From contig CANJJI010000034.1 of assembly GCA_947474545.1 (NCBI GenBank), positions 1 to 34,901 on the forward strand: DNA of 34,901 bases, in the 5' to 3' direction. Both the position numbers and the translations under genes were made by a program. The stretch is from Beijerinckiaceae bacterium. GTDB lineage: Bacteria > Pseudomonadota > Alphaproteobacteria > Rhizobiales > Beijerinckiaceae. The notes below the pieces were generated by a model. It searched no databases. It was not told the DNA's origin and was given only the letters and a program-made list of their open reading frames with translations. Positions 24,408 to 32,257 of this stretch are shown here, in pieces; positions within the stretch are counted from its first letter, which is position 1; each line of letters begins with the position of its first letter.

Positions 24408-25775
24408 CTACACTGGAACCTTGACCGACGCCCGCAACCCGCCCAGGGGGCTCGTCGTCAATTCAATATCTCCACCATGGGTGCGCGCAATATCACGCGC
24501 GATGGCAAGTCCCAGGCCCGTGCCACTCTCGTTCTGATTGCGGGCTTCGTCGAGCCTGACAAAGGGGCGGAACGCGTCCTGACGTTTTTCCGGCGGGATG
24601 CCCGGGCCGTCGTCATCCACATGGATGACGAGGAAATGATCGGCATTGTTTGCCTCGATTGAAATTGTCTTGCCATATCGCTGCGCATTGGCCACCAGAT
24701 TGGTCATAAGGCGTTTGAAGCCGTTGGGCCTCACCCGCACAAGCGGATCGCCGGACAAGGACACATGCGTTGGATGCCCATGCCGTTCCGCATCGGAGCG
24801 CAATTGGTCCAGCATATCGCTCATATCGGTTTCAGCTGTCGCTTCTCCGCCGGAACCTCTCGCAAATTCGAGATAGGCTTCCAGCATACGCTGCATTTCG
24901 GTCACATCTCCCTGTAGTTCTTCCAGTTCGGGACCTTCCGGCAACATGGCAAGCGATAGCTTGAAACGAGTGAGGATGGTGCGCAGGTCATGGCTGACGC
25001 CACTCAGCATCGCTGTGCGCTGATCAATCGCTCTTTCGATACGATCGCGCATTTCCAGAAATGCGTGTCCGGCACGGCGAACTTCGCGCGCGCCTGCGGG
25101 ATGGAAATCCACGTCGCGGCCCTTGCCGAAATCCTCTGCCGCGCTCACCAGCCTCAGGATCGGCCTGATCTGGTTACGCAGAAACGCAATGGCAACGGCG
25201 AGAAGGACCAGCGACGCCGACACCATCCACACAATAAAAATGTGGGAATTGGATGCATAGGCCTGATTGCGGTGCGTGATCACCCGCAAGATGCCATTTT
25301 CCACCTGGATACGCATCTCCACAAAATTAGATTTACCGACCGTATCAATCCAGAATGGCCGCGCGATCTGGCGCGACAATTCTCGCGAAAGATAGGTGTC
25401 GAGGATCGAGAAGAATGGCTTGTTGGTTGCCGGCGGCAACGGTTGGCGCGGCAACAAATCGATATCCAGGCCCAGTCTTCGCGTGGCGGCGCGATCGATC
25501 ACATCGAAATTCGCCTGCGTCGGATTGGATTCGAAAAGCTCGATGATGGTTGCAATTTCGCCAACCACGGATGCGGACATCCGCATCGTCACCTGCTGCC
25601 AGTGACGCTCCATGAAGAAGTAGGCGATCACGCCTTGCAGCAGCACCATCGGCAGAATGACGATCAGCAGTGAACGCACATAAAGCCCTTTGGGCATTTG
25701 CTCGGCAATCCAGCGCGCCGAGGAACGCCACGCTTCACCTGTGCGTTTGACATAGCTTGGCAGGATAATACTCAT
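24408..25775 (-). CDS. EnvZ-type sensor histidine kinase
   Basis: The 455-residue inner-membrane kinase has a transmembrane helix at about 34-54, a periplasmic sensor of about 130 residues and a second helix at about 182-200. HAMP follows, then a HisKA domain with phospho-acceptor H262 in SGVSHDLRTILTRFKL, and an ATPase domain with N-box (NLVANAQRYGK), DDDGPGIPPEKR and GTGLGLAIARDIARTHGG. It should phosphorylate the response regulator encoded five bases upstream. Architecture is EnvZ-like. The signal is unknown. The three-gene minus-strand set MarR, regulator, kinase is probably one operon. Confidence 0.92.
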   Translation of the reverse strand: MSIILPSYVKRTGEAWRSSARWIAEQMPKGLYVRSLLIVILPMVLLQGVIAYFFMERHWQQVTMRMSASVVGEIATIIELFESNPTQANFDVIDRAATRRLGLDIDLLPRQPLPPATNKPFFSILDTYLSRELSRQIARPFWIDTVGKSNFVEMRIQVENGILRVITHRNQAYASNSHIFIVWMVSASLVLLAVAIAFLRNQIRPILRLVSAAEDFGKGRDVDFHPAGAREVRRAGHAFLEMRDRIERAIDQRTAMLSGVSHDLRTILTRFKLSLAMLPEGPELEELQGDVTEMQRMLEAYLEFARGSGGEATAETDMSDMLDQLRSDAERHGHPTHVSLSGDPLVRVRPNGFKRLMTNLVANAQRYGKTISIEANNADHFLVIHVDDDGPGIPPEKRQDAFRPFVRLDEARNQNESGTGLGLAIARDIARTHGGDIELTTSPLGGLRASVKVPV

Positions 25776-25780
25776 CGCAT

Positions 25781-26524
25781 CTAGCCGTCTGTCACGAGAC
25801 GGTAGCCCGCACCACGCGCCGTCTGCAGATAGACGGGGTTAGCCGGATCACGCTCGATCTTGCGCCTGAGCCGATTGATCTGCACGTCGACAGTTCGCTC
25901 GTTGCCTGGAGACAGCGATCCGGCGAGAGCATCACGAGACACCGGCTCGCCTGGCGTGCGCGCGACAAGCTGCAGCATGAAGCGCTCGCGCTCGGTGAGG
26001 CGCACCGTTTCCTCACCCTGCCGTAATTCGCCACGATCAACATGAAATATAAATTGACCAAATCGTACTGTCTGCGGCGTTACAGGCGCAGGAGCGGGTG
26101 CCGAGCGCCGAAGGATAGAGGCTATACGTAACGACAATTCCTTCGGTTCAAACGGTTTGGTCAGATAATCGTCTGCGCCGGTTTCCAATCCCTCGACCCG
26201 GTCTTTAGCTTCGGTGCGCGCCGTCAGCATCAGTATCGGAACATGCGAAATGCCACGCAGCCAGCGCGCAAATTCAAATCCATTCTCGCCCGGCATCATC
26301 ACGTCGAGCACCAGGAGATCAAAAGCGAGTCCTTCAAGTTTGCGCCGCGCATCGGCCGCGTCTTGCGCCGTCGTCACGCGATAGCCCTGCTGTGAGAGAT
26401 AACGCGACATCAACGTGCGAATACGCCTGTCGTCGTCCACAAGCAGCAGATGCGGCGCGTCATCAGACAGCGTTACGGCGCTGGGAGCAGCTGGCGTTGC
26501 GGCAGGTTGTGTGACGCCACTCAT
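25781..26524 (-). CDS. petR: OmpR/PetR-type response regulator
   Basis: The 247-residue regulator has an N-terminal extension rich in Ala/Pro, then a receiver domain with acidic pair D31/D32 and a phospho-acceptor aspartate near 74 (LLVLDVMMPGENGFE). The conserved Lys lies in DDYLTKPFEPKEL. The C-terminal OmpR-type winged helix ends in ERTVDVQINRLRRKIERDPANPVYLQTARGAGYRLV. In Rhodobacter the MarR/OmpR pair PetP-PetR lies upstream of the cytochrome bc1 genes. The same pair order here suggests PetR, but petABC are not in the window, so the symbol is provisional. Confidence 0.88.
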   Translation of the reverse strand: MSGVTQPAATPAAPSAVTLSDDAPHLLLVDDDRRIRTLMSRYLSQQGYRVTTAQDAADARRKLEGLAFDLLVLDVMMPGENGFEFARWLRGISHVPILMLTARTEAKDRVEGLETGADDYLTKPFEPKELSLRIASILRRSAPAPAPVTPQTVRFGQFIFHVDRGELRQGEETVRLTERERFMLQLVARTPGEPVSRDALAGSLSPGNERTVDVQINRLRRKIERDPANPVYLQTARGAGYRLVTDG

Positions 26525-26566
26525 TGGCGATACTCCGGTTTCGAGAAATTCCAGATCATACCTTCA

Positions 26567-27133
26567 CTAAAATGAGCTGGCGTCCGTCTGGCCCTCGTTT
26601 TCGCCCCAGATCAGCGAGGCCACTTTGTCCCGCTCGCTGGAATCGATCATAGCCAGAAGAAAGTCTATCGCATCTTCACGTGCGCCCGGCGCCAATTGCG
26701 ACAACGCACGCGCGAACCTTTCCGATTGCATCAAGGCTAGTTCAAGAGCGAGCTTTTGTCCTGTTGTCGTTGGAAATAACAGACGCTGGCGTCTGTCGTT
26801 CACCCCCGCACGGGATTCGACATAACCCTGATCCAGCAATTCTTTCAGCACCCGGTTGAGGCTTTGTTTCGTGATCTGCAGAATATCCAGCAATTCGGCG
26901 ATGGTAAGGCCGGGATTGCGATTGACGAAGTGCAGCACGCGATGATGGGCGCGGCCAAATCGTAAAGAAGCAAGAAGCCGGTCGGCATCACCCACGAAAT
27001 CCCGGTAGGCGAAAAAGAACAGCTCGATGAGATCGAACGCCGGCGTCTCGGCCTGATGAATGCGCCGGGCCTGTGATAACGTGACGTTTTGAGCCGGGTT
27101 GTCCAGACGATTTCCCCTTGGCTGAGACGGCAA
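26567..27133 (-). CDS. petP: MarR-family regulator, PetP-like
   Basis: The 188-residue winged-helix protein shows LELIFFAYRDF-like PetP sequence (FDLIELFFFAYRDFVGDADRLLASLRFGRAHHRVLHFV), recognition helices LTIAELLDILQITKQSLNRVLKELLDQG and the wing VESRAGVNDRRQRLLFPTTTG. PetP-like proteins pair with PetR-type regulators. It lies 42 bp upstream of the regulator and divergent from ilvE across 156 bp. That gap contains GTCA-N7-TGAC (27140-27154), which may be an autoregulatory operator. Target genes are not evident. Confidence 0.85.
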   Translation of the reverse strand: MPSQPRGNRLDNPAQNVTLSQARRIHQAETPAFDLIELFFFAYRDFVGDADRLLASLRFGRAHHRVLHFVNRNPGLTIAELLDILQITKQSLNRVLKELLDQGYVESRAGVNDRRQRLLFPTTTGQKLALELALMQSERFARALSQLAPGAREDAIDFLLAMIDSSERDKVASLIWGENEGQTDASSF

Positions 27134-27289
27134 TATTAAGTCAGTGATATTGACATATTTCAGGTTGATTGCTACCCGTCAAGGCAGCAAAATGAACGCC
27201 AAGGCAGGAACAAGTCTGCAATCCGGCCAATTGACCCGGAAAATCCAGGCAAAAACCCCTGTCCCACTACGTCCTGGAGGAACACATCC

Positions 27290-28165
27290 ATGTCAGTTCT
27301 GCCCTTCGACCAGCGCGACGGTTTCATCTGGATGAATGGCAAGTTGCTGCCATGGAACGACGCCAAGCTTCACGTTCTCAGCCATGGTCTGCACTACGGC
27401 TCTTGTGTCTTCGAGGGCGAACGCGCCTATGACGGCGTGATATACAAGAGCCGCGAGCATACCGAACGCTTTCACAAATCGGCTCGGCTGCTGGATTTCG
27501 ATATTCCCTATTCTGTCGATGAAATCGAAGCTGCCAAAAAGCTCGTCCTCGAAAAGAACAACTTCACAAGCTGTTATGTCCGCCCGGTCGCCTGGCGCGG
27601 CAGCGAGATGATGGCGGTGGCCGCGCAACATTCAACGATCCATGTCGCCATTGCCATGTGGGACTGGCCTAGCATGTTTGATGTCGCCGAGAAAATGCGC
27701 GGCATCCGCCTCGATATCGCAGAATACCGCCGCCCTGATCCAAAAACTGCGCCTTCCGACGCCAAAGCGGCCGGCCTCTACATGATCTGCACGATTTCAA
27801 AGCATCGCGCCGAGAAGAAAGGCTATGCCGACGCCATGATGCTGGACTGGCAAGGCCGCGTGGCCGAATGCACTGGCGCAAATATCTTCTTTACGAAGGA
27901 CGGCGCTATCCATACGCCCATCGCCGATTGCTTCCTTGACGGCATCACCCGGCGCACCGTGATCGATCTCGCCAAACGCCGTGGCATTGGTGTCAACGAA
28001 CGCCGCATCATGCCTGAAGAACTGGCGACATTTAACGAGTGCTTCATCTGCGGCACCGGCGCTGAAGTCACGCCGGTTTCGGAAGTGGGTCCTTACAAGT
28101 TTACGCCAGGCAACATTTCGCGCACGTTGATCGAGGATTATACGGCGGAAGTGACGCCGCATTAA
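27290..28165 (+). CDS. ilvE: branched-chain amino acid aminotransferase
   Basis: This fold-type IV PLP enzyme of 291 residues interconverts branched-chain amino acids and their 2-oxo acids with glutamate. Motifs include HGLHYGSCVFEGERAY near the N-terminus, the PLP lysine in SDAKAAGLYM (about K159), CTISKHRAEKKGYADAMMLD, and ECTGANIFF with FLDGITRRTVIDLA. GGAGG lies 12 bases before ATG 27290. A -35-like TTGACA at 27150 in the 156-bp upstream gap suggests a housekeeping promoter, though the matching -10 is poor. D-amino acid aminotransferase is an alternative fold relative, but the sequence fits IlvE better. Confidence 0.92.
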   Translation: MSVLPFDQRDGFIWMNGKLLPWNDAKLHVLSHGLHYGSCVFEGERAYDGVIYKSREHTERFHKSARLLDFDIPYSVDEIEAAKKLVLEKNNFTSCYVRPVAWRGSEMMAVAAQHSTIHVAIAMWDWPSMFDVAEKMRGIRLDIAEYRRPDPKTAPSDAKAAGLYMICTISKHRAEKKGYADAMMLDWQGRVAECTGANIFFTKDGAIHTPIADCFLDGITRRTVIDLAKRRGIGVNERRIMPEELATFNECFICGTGAEVTPVSEVGPYKFTPGNISRTLIEDYTAEVTPH

Positions 28166-28175
28166 TTTCTGCGCC

Positions 28176-28210
28176 CCGTCACATTCCTGTCATAGAAGGC
28201 ACGCTCTAAC
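28176..28210 (+). promoter_or_regulatory. Pho box and -10 region upstream of ppk2
   Basis: CCGTCAC-ATTC-CTGTCAT (28176-28193) matches the tandem PhoB consensus CTGTCAT-N4-CTGTCAT at 12 of 14 positions, with an exact second half. Eleven bases later TCTAAC (28205-28210) can serve as a -10 element, the spacing expected for PhoB-activated promoters. The site lies between the ilvE stop and the ppk2 start, so it most likely controls ppk2. Confidence 0.75.
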
Positions 28211-28237
28211 TCTGGAAACAAAGGCCGGAGTTTTAGA

Positions 28238-29164
28238 ATGAGCCACAGTCATGAAGAGGGTTCGACATCGATGGCTGCGCGCGTGCGCGCCGATATGCTC
28301 GACAGCTTCGACGAAGAGCTTGAAGAAGAGATCGACGACGAGCGCCTCGCAAGATTGCTGGATGATGCTGGCAATCCGCCTGTCATCGATGGTGTCGATC
28401 GCAAGATTTACTTTCGCGAACTGTTCCGGCTGCAGCGTGAACTTGTGAAATTGCAGGATTGGGTCGCCTTCAACAAGAAAAAGGTTGTGGTCATTTTCGA
28501 GGGTCGCGACTCTGCCGGCAAGGGCGGCGTGATCAAACGGATTACGCAGCGTCTCAATCCCCGTGTCTGCCGCGTCGTTGCGCTTTCAGCACCGAATGAG
28601 CGGGAACGGACACAATGGTATTTCCAGCGCTATGTGCCGCATCTGCCCGGCGCTGGTGAAATCGTCCTGTTCGACCGCTCGTGGTACAACCGGGCCGGCG
28701 TCGAGCGCGTCATGGGATTTTGCACCGAAGCGGATGTCGAGGAGTTTTTCCGCACCGTTCCGGAATTCGAACGCATGCTTGTGCGCTCGGGCATAACACT
28801 GATCAAATACTGGTTCTCAATCACCGATGATGAACAGCATTTTCGTTTTCAGATGCGCATTCACGATCCCCTCAAGCAATGGAAGCTGAGCCCGATGGAT
28901 CTGGAATCCCGCCGTCGTTGGGAAGCCTATACCAAGGCCAAGGAAGCCATGCTTGAACGCACACACATCCCGGAATCGCCATGGTGGGTTGTCGAAGCGG
29001 TCGACAAGAAGCGCGCCCGTCTCAATTGCATCTCCCATTTACTGACGCAGTTTCCCTACGAAGAGGTCCCGCATCCCGAAGTGATCCTGCCCGCGCGCGT
29101 ACACAATCCTGATTACCTCCGCGGCCCCATTCCGCAAGAGATGTACGTTCCCAAGGTATTCTGA
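28238..29164 (+). CDS. ppk2: polyphosphate kinase 2 (class I)
   Basis: PPK2 transfers phosphate between polyphosphate and nucleoside diphosphates, usually regenerating GTP/ATP from polyP. The 308-residue protein has an acidic N-terminal region (DEELEEEIDDERL), Walker A GRDSAGKGG (89-97), a lid-type Arg-rich segment (PNERERTQWYFQRY) and Walker B FDRSWYNRAG (D146). The conserved KYWFSITDDEQ and PWWVVEAVDKKRARLN follow. One-domain length and these motifs fit class I PPK2. The Pho box just upstream implies induction under phosphate limitation, consistent with mobilising stored polyP. A palindrome 9 bp after the stop may terminate or regulate. Confidence 0.93.
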   Translation: MSHSHEEGSTSMAARVRADMLDSFDEELEEEIDDERLARLLDDAGNPPVIDGVDRKIYFRELFRLQRELVKLQDWVAFNKKKVVVIFEGRDSAGKGGVIKRITQRLNPRVCRVVALSAPNERERTQWYFQRYVPHLPGAGEIVLFDRSWYNRAGVERVMGFCTEADVEEFFRTVPEFERMLVRSGITLIKYWFSITDDEQHFRFQMRIHDPLKQWKLSPMDLESRRRWEAYTKAKEAMLERTHIPESPWWVVEAVDKKRARLNCISHLLTQFPYEEVPHPEVILPARVHNPDYLRGPIPQEMYVPKVF

Positions 29165-29172
29165 CAGGCATA

Positions 29173-29200
29173 TAGGATCAGCCTATATAGGCTGATCCTA
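29173..29200. promoter_or_regulatory. 28-bp perfect palindrome between ppk2 and tupA
   Basis: The 14-bp arm TAGGATCAGCCTAT is followed directly by its exact reverse complement. A second, nested inverted repeat ATATAGG-ATCAG-CCTATAT begins at 29170. There is no U-run immediately after, so terminator function for ppk2 is doubtful. Its symmetry, and TATATA core next to tungstate-uptake genes, suggest an operator (ModE-type sites also have TATATA-rich arms), but this is inference. Confidence 0.55.
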
Positions 29201-29287
29201 ACCAATTGAATATATGATATTTTCTAATTTTCGAATTGCCCGTTAGGCCTCGCCTCCCTATGTTGCAGCCAGCAGAGGAGAGCAGAT

Positions 29288-30112
29288 TTGAAACACCCGA
29301 GAACCATCGCTATCGCGCTTTGCATCTTGGCAGCGTCCAGCGCAGCTCGGGCGCAGGAGCGTTTCATAACGCTGGCCTCGACAACCTCCACGGAACAATC
29401 CGGCCTGTTCGATATGCTGCTCCCCGCCTTCAAATCGGCAACCGGCATAAATGTGCGCGTTGTCGCCGTTGGCACCGGTCAGGCGCTGGCCATCGGAGCG
29501 CGCGGCGATGCCGATGCACTGCTGGTACATGACCGTACCGGCGAGGATAAATTCATTGCCGACGGACACGGACTCGACCGGCGTGATGTCATGTTCAACG
29601 ATTTTGTGCTGATCGGCCCAAAGAACGACCCGGCCAAAATACGCGGATTGAAAGACGCAAAACAGGCATTCCTGCTGATCGCCAAAAGCAGCTCGCCATT
29701 TGCGAGCCGTGGCGACGACAGCGGCACCCATCGAATGGAATTGCGTTTCTGGAAGACCGCCGCCGTTGACCTTTCAGGAAAGCCAAACTGGTATCGCGAG
29801 CTGGGACAAGGCATGGGCCCAACGCTCAATACCGCTGCGGCCATGAACGCCTATGTCCTTGCCGACCGAGCGACCTGGGCAAATTTCAAAAATCGTGCTG
29901 ATCTCGATATCCTCATGCAGGGTGACCTCGCACTCTACAACCCCTATGGCAGCATTCTCGTGAACCCCTCGAAAGGCGCTCATATCAAGGCTGCAGATGC
30001 AAAAATCTGGCATGAATGGCTGACGGCCGCGCCGGGCCGCGCTACCATTGCTTCCTTCAAGATCAATGGCGAGCAATTGTTCTTCCCGCTGCCGGAAACG
30101 CCCACCAATTAA
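29288..30112 (+). CDS. tupA: tungstate ABC transporter substrate-binding protein
   Basis: The 274-residue periplasmic protein has a signal peptide (KHPRTIAIALCILAASSAARA). TupA hallmarks are LASTTSTEQSGLFDMLLPAF, VAVGTGQALAIGARGDADALLVH (the TTTS and GxGxA anion-binding loops), SRGDDSGTH and YRELGQGMGPTLNTAAAMNAY. TupA binds tungstate with very high affinity and passes it to TupB. Translation appears to start at TTG 29288 behind GAGGAGAG; no ATG fits the signal peptide. tupB follows three bases after the stop. Molybdopterin synthase genes converge just beyond, matching a molybdenum/tungsten cofactor context. Confidence 0.9.
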   Translation: MKHPRTIAIALCILAASSAARAQERFITLASTTSTEQSGLFDMLLPAFKSATGINVRVVAVGTGQALAIGARGDADALLVHDRTGEDKFIADGHGLDRRDVMFNDFVLIGPKNDPAKIRGLKDAKQAFLLIAKSSSPFASRGDDSGTHRMELRFWKTAAVDLSGKPNWYRELGQGMGPTLNTAAAMNAYVLADRATWANFKNRADLDILMQGDLALYNPYGSILVNPSKGAHIKAADAKIWHEWLTAAPGRATIASFKINGEQLFFPLPETPTN

Positions 30113-30115
30113 CGC

Positions 30116-30814
30116 ATGAACGACTTTTCCAGCGCCTTCGGCGCAGCCCTTGATCTTATTATCCGTCTCGATACGGAACTTCTGGATATTGTCCTGCTCT
30201 CCCTGCGCGTCAGCCTTTCGGCGGCGGCGCTGGGCTTTGTGATTGGAGCACCATGTGGCGCGGCGCTCGCGCTTTGGCGCTTTCCCGGACGCCGGCTAAT
30301 GATCGCCCTCGCCAATGCCCTACTCGGCCTGCCGCCTGTCGTCGTTGGCCTGTTTATCTACTTGCTGCTGACACGCTCGGGCCCGCTGGGAGCGCTTGGC
30401 TGGCTGTTCACACCTGCGGCCATGATTTTTGCCCAGACTGTGCTGACCCTGCCGATCATTATCGCGCTTTCCCACCGCGCCTGCGAAGCCATTTGGGGAC
30501 AGCACGGCGACAGTCTGCTGGTAACCGGCGCTTCGCGTCTGCGAGCACTGCCTGTTGTTTTTGCCATGGCACGGATTGGCCTCATCACCGCCTTCATCGC
30601 CGCCTTCGGCCGCGCCATCGCCGAAGTCGGCGCCATCATCGTGGTCGGCGGCAACATCCGCAGCTATACCCGCACGATGACCACAGCCATCGCCTTGGAA
30701 ACCAGCCGCGGCGATCTCGCTCTGGCGCTGGGGTTAGGACTGATTTTGATATCCATTTCGTTGATGATCAGCTCGGCGGCGTTGTGGTTCGCGCCGGGAG
30801 ACGGGCGGAGATAA
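30116..30814 (+). CDS. tupB: tungstate ABC transporter permease
   Basis: The 232-residue inner-membrane permease has about five to six transmembrane helices and the TupB-type segments PPVVVGLFIYLLLTRSGPLG, ALSHRACEAIWGQHGDSLLVTGASRL (ATPase-coupling loop) and AFGRAIAEVGAIIVVGGNI. It forms the channel receiving tungstate from TupA. Normally tupC (ATPase) follows; here the next gene is moaE on the opposite strand, four bases away, so the ATPase must come from elsewhere or be shared. Confidence 0.9.
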   Translation: MNDFSSAFGAALDLIIRLDTELLDIVLLSLRVSLSAAALGFVIGAPCGAALALWRFPGRRLMIALANALLGLPPVVVGLFIYLLLTRSGPLGALGWLFTPAAMIFAQTVLTLPIIIALSHRACEAIWGQHGDSLLVTGASRLRALPVVFAMARIGLITAFIAAFGRAIAEVGAIIVVGGNIRSYTRTMTTAIALETSRGDLALALGLGLILISISLMISSAALWFAPGDGRR

Positions 30815-30818
30815 CAAA

Positions 30819-31271
30819 CTAGCCCCACCGCTCCATCGCCCGGTCATCCATATCCTTCGCCTCGACCCAGTCGCCGCTCGAGCCATCAACTAGATGTTCC
30901 TTCTTCCAGAAGGGCGCGCGGGTCTTGAGGTAATCCATCAGGAATTCGGCGGCCTCAAAAGCCGCCACGCGATGCGACGACGCCGTCACTACCAGCACGA
31001 TATTCTCACCGGGGGCCATCTTGCCGTAGCGATGGATCGCGACAACCCCTTGCAACGGCCAGCGCGCTTCGGCCTCGGCCGCCACGCGCGCAATCTCTTC
31101 CTCGGCCATACCTGCATAATGCTCAAGTTCAAGCGCCGCGAGTTTTCCCGACTCGGCGCGGCAAAGGCCGGTAAATGTCACGACCGCGCCGATGTCCGTC
31201 CGCCCCGCGGTCAGCGCCGCCACTTCGGCTGCGGCGTTGAAATCCTCGCGCTGGATACGGATAACGGCCAC
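30819..31271 (-). CDS. moaE: molybdopterin synthase catalytic subunit
   Basis: MoaE, with MoaD, converts precursor Z (cPMP) to molybdopterin by inserting two dithiolene sulfurs. The 150-residue protein has GAVVTFTGLCRAES, the HRYGKMAPGENIVLVV segment, ASSHRVAAFEAAEFLMDYLKTRAPFWKKE with the catalytic lysines, and the C-terminal tail. It lies three bases after moaD on the same strand in a pgsA-moaD-moaE set that I recall as widely conserved in Hyphomicrobiales. It converges on tupB with no terminator between the stop codons. Confidence 0.95.
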   Translation of the reverse strand: MAVIRIQREDFNAAAEVAALTAGRTDIGAVVTFTGLCRAESGKLAALELEHYAGMAEEEIARVAAEAEARWPLQGVVAIHRYGKMAPGENIVLVVTASSHRVAAFEAAEFLMDYLKTRAPFWKKEHLVDGSSGDWVEAKDMDDRAMERWG

Positions 31272-31274
31272 GTC

Positions 31275-31526
31275 TCAACCTCCGGTCATCGGCGGAAAGA
31301 ACGCCACTTCGCGCGCTCCGGCGATGGCCACATCATGTTTGACATGTGTACGGTCGAGCGCGGCGCGGATGACATCCGGCTTTTCGAACGCATAGGCGTA
31401 TTCTTCGCCCTTCGCGCTGAGCCAGCCAATGAGTTCGCCTACGGTCTTCACATTGTCAGGGGGCGAAATTTCTTCCCCGGTCTTGCCTATGCGCTCGCGC
31501 ACCCAGGCAAAATAGACAGCTTTCAT
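31275..31526 (-). CDS. moaD: molybdopterin synthase sulfur-carrier subunit
   Basis: The 83-residue ubiquitin-like sulfur carrier ends in the obligatory Gly-Gly (FFPPMTGG), which is thiocarboxylated and donates sulfur to MoaE. The start is ATG 31526, two bases after the pgsA stop. An in-frame TTG at 31532 would overlap pgsA and is less likely. Translational coupling within pgsA-moaD-moaE is likely. Confidence 0.94.
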   Translation of the reverse strand: MKAVYFAWVRERIGKTGEEISPPDNVKTVGELIGWLSAKGEEYAYAFEKPDVIRAALDRTHVKHDVAIAGAREVAFFPPMTGG

Positions 31527-31528
31527 GT

Positions 31529-32122
31529 TCAATCATCCGGTACGTGTTTGGCGCTGGCCTGCAGGTAATCCCAGCCCGTATATAGGGTGAGAAGCGCCGC
31601 GATCCAAAGCAGCACCAGACCGATTATTTCCGTGTAGGGCAAAACTTTTTCGCCCGCCGGCCCGGCGATCAAAAATCCGATGGCGAGCAATTGCGCGGTT
31701 GTCTTCCATTTGGCAACGGCCGAAACGGGAATGGATACCCGCAGCTCGGCCAGAAATTCCCGCAAGCCAGATACCAGAATTTCACGCGCCAGAATGATAA
31801 TAGCCGCCCATATCGAATAGCCGTAGATCTGCTGATCGGCACACAACATGAGCAGGCAGACTGCAACCAGAAGCTTGTCGGCAATCGGATCCAGCATGCG
31901 CCCCAGCGCCGATTGCTGCGACCATGCGCGCGCCAGATATCCATCAAAGAAATCGGTGATGGCCGCCACGGCAAATACACCGAGCGCCGCCCAGCGCGCC
32001 CAATCCGCCTCCGGCCAGAATAACAGCGCCGCGACGACAGGCACCGCAACAACCCGGCCGTAGGTCAGGATATTGGGCAGTGACAGATGCTTGGAACGTG
32101 CCTTTGGCGGAACTACGGTCAT
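31529..32122 (-). CDS. pgsA: CDP-diacylglycerol--glycerol-3-phosphate 3-phosphatidyltransferase
   Basis: PgsA makes phosphatidylglycerophosphate, the precursor of phosphatidylglycerol and cardiolipin, at the inner membrane. The CDP-alcohol phosphotransferase signature is complete (DFFDGYLARAWSQQSALGRMLDPIADK, matching DxxDGxxAR-x8-GxxxDxxxD). LSLPNILTYGRVVAVP opens the first membrane segment. ATG 32122 gives a 197-residue protein of normal length; a GTG at 32179 would add 19 residues and is weaker. uvrC, the usual upstream neighbour in relatives, is absent from this window. Confidence 0.93.
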   Translation of the reverse strand: MTVVPPKARSKHLSLPNILTYGRVVAVPVVAALLFWPEADWARWAALGVFAVAAITDFFDGYLARAWSQQSALGRMLDPIADKLLVAVCLLMLCADQQIYGYSIWAAIIILAREILVSGLREFLAELRVSIPVSAVAKWKTTAQLLAIGFLIAGPAGEKVLPYTEIIGLVLLWIAALLTLYTGWDYLQASAKHVPDD

Positions 32123-32194
32123 TCTGGCAGGGAATAGATTGAACCTCGCCGCGTCAATAGAATAAACGGCAAAGCTCACGAGGGATTGTATTTT

Positions 32195-32221
32195 CGGACA
32201 AGAGTTTCACAACTTTGTCCG
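32195..32221 (-). terminator. hairpin downstream of the Bug receptor gene
   Basis: CGGACAA...TTGTCCG forms a 7-bp stem, with further GTT/AAC pairing inside, in the gap between the Bug receptor (ending 32258) and pgsA. There is no U-run on the minus strand, so it would be a weak or rho-assisted terminator if it is one. Confidence 0.4.
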
Positions 32222-32257
32222 GAGCAACGCCGATCTGCCTCCCGCAGCGGGCAGCAA

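Noticed and set aside
27144-27335. 63-codon plus-strand frame overlapping the ilvE start
   Set aside because: It is probably leader sequence; it overlaps ilvE out of frame and has no SD or homology.
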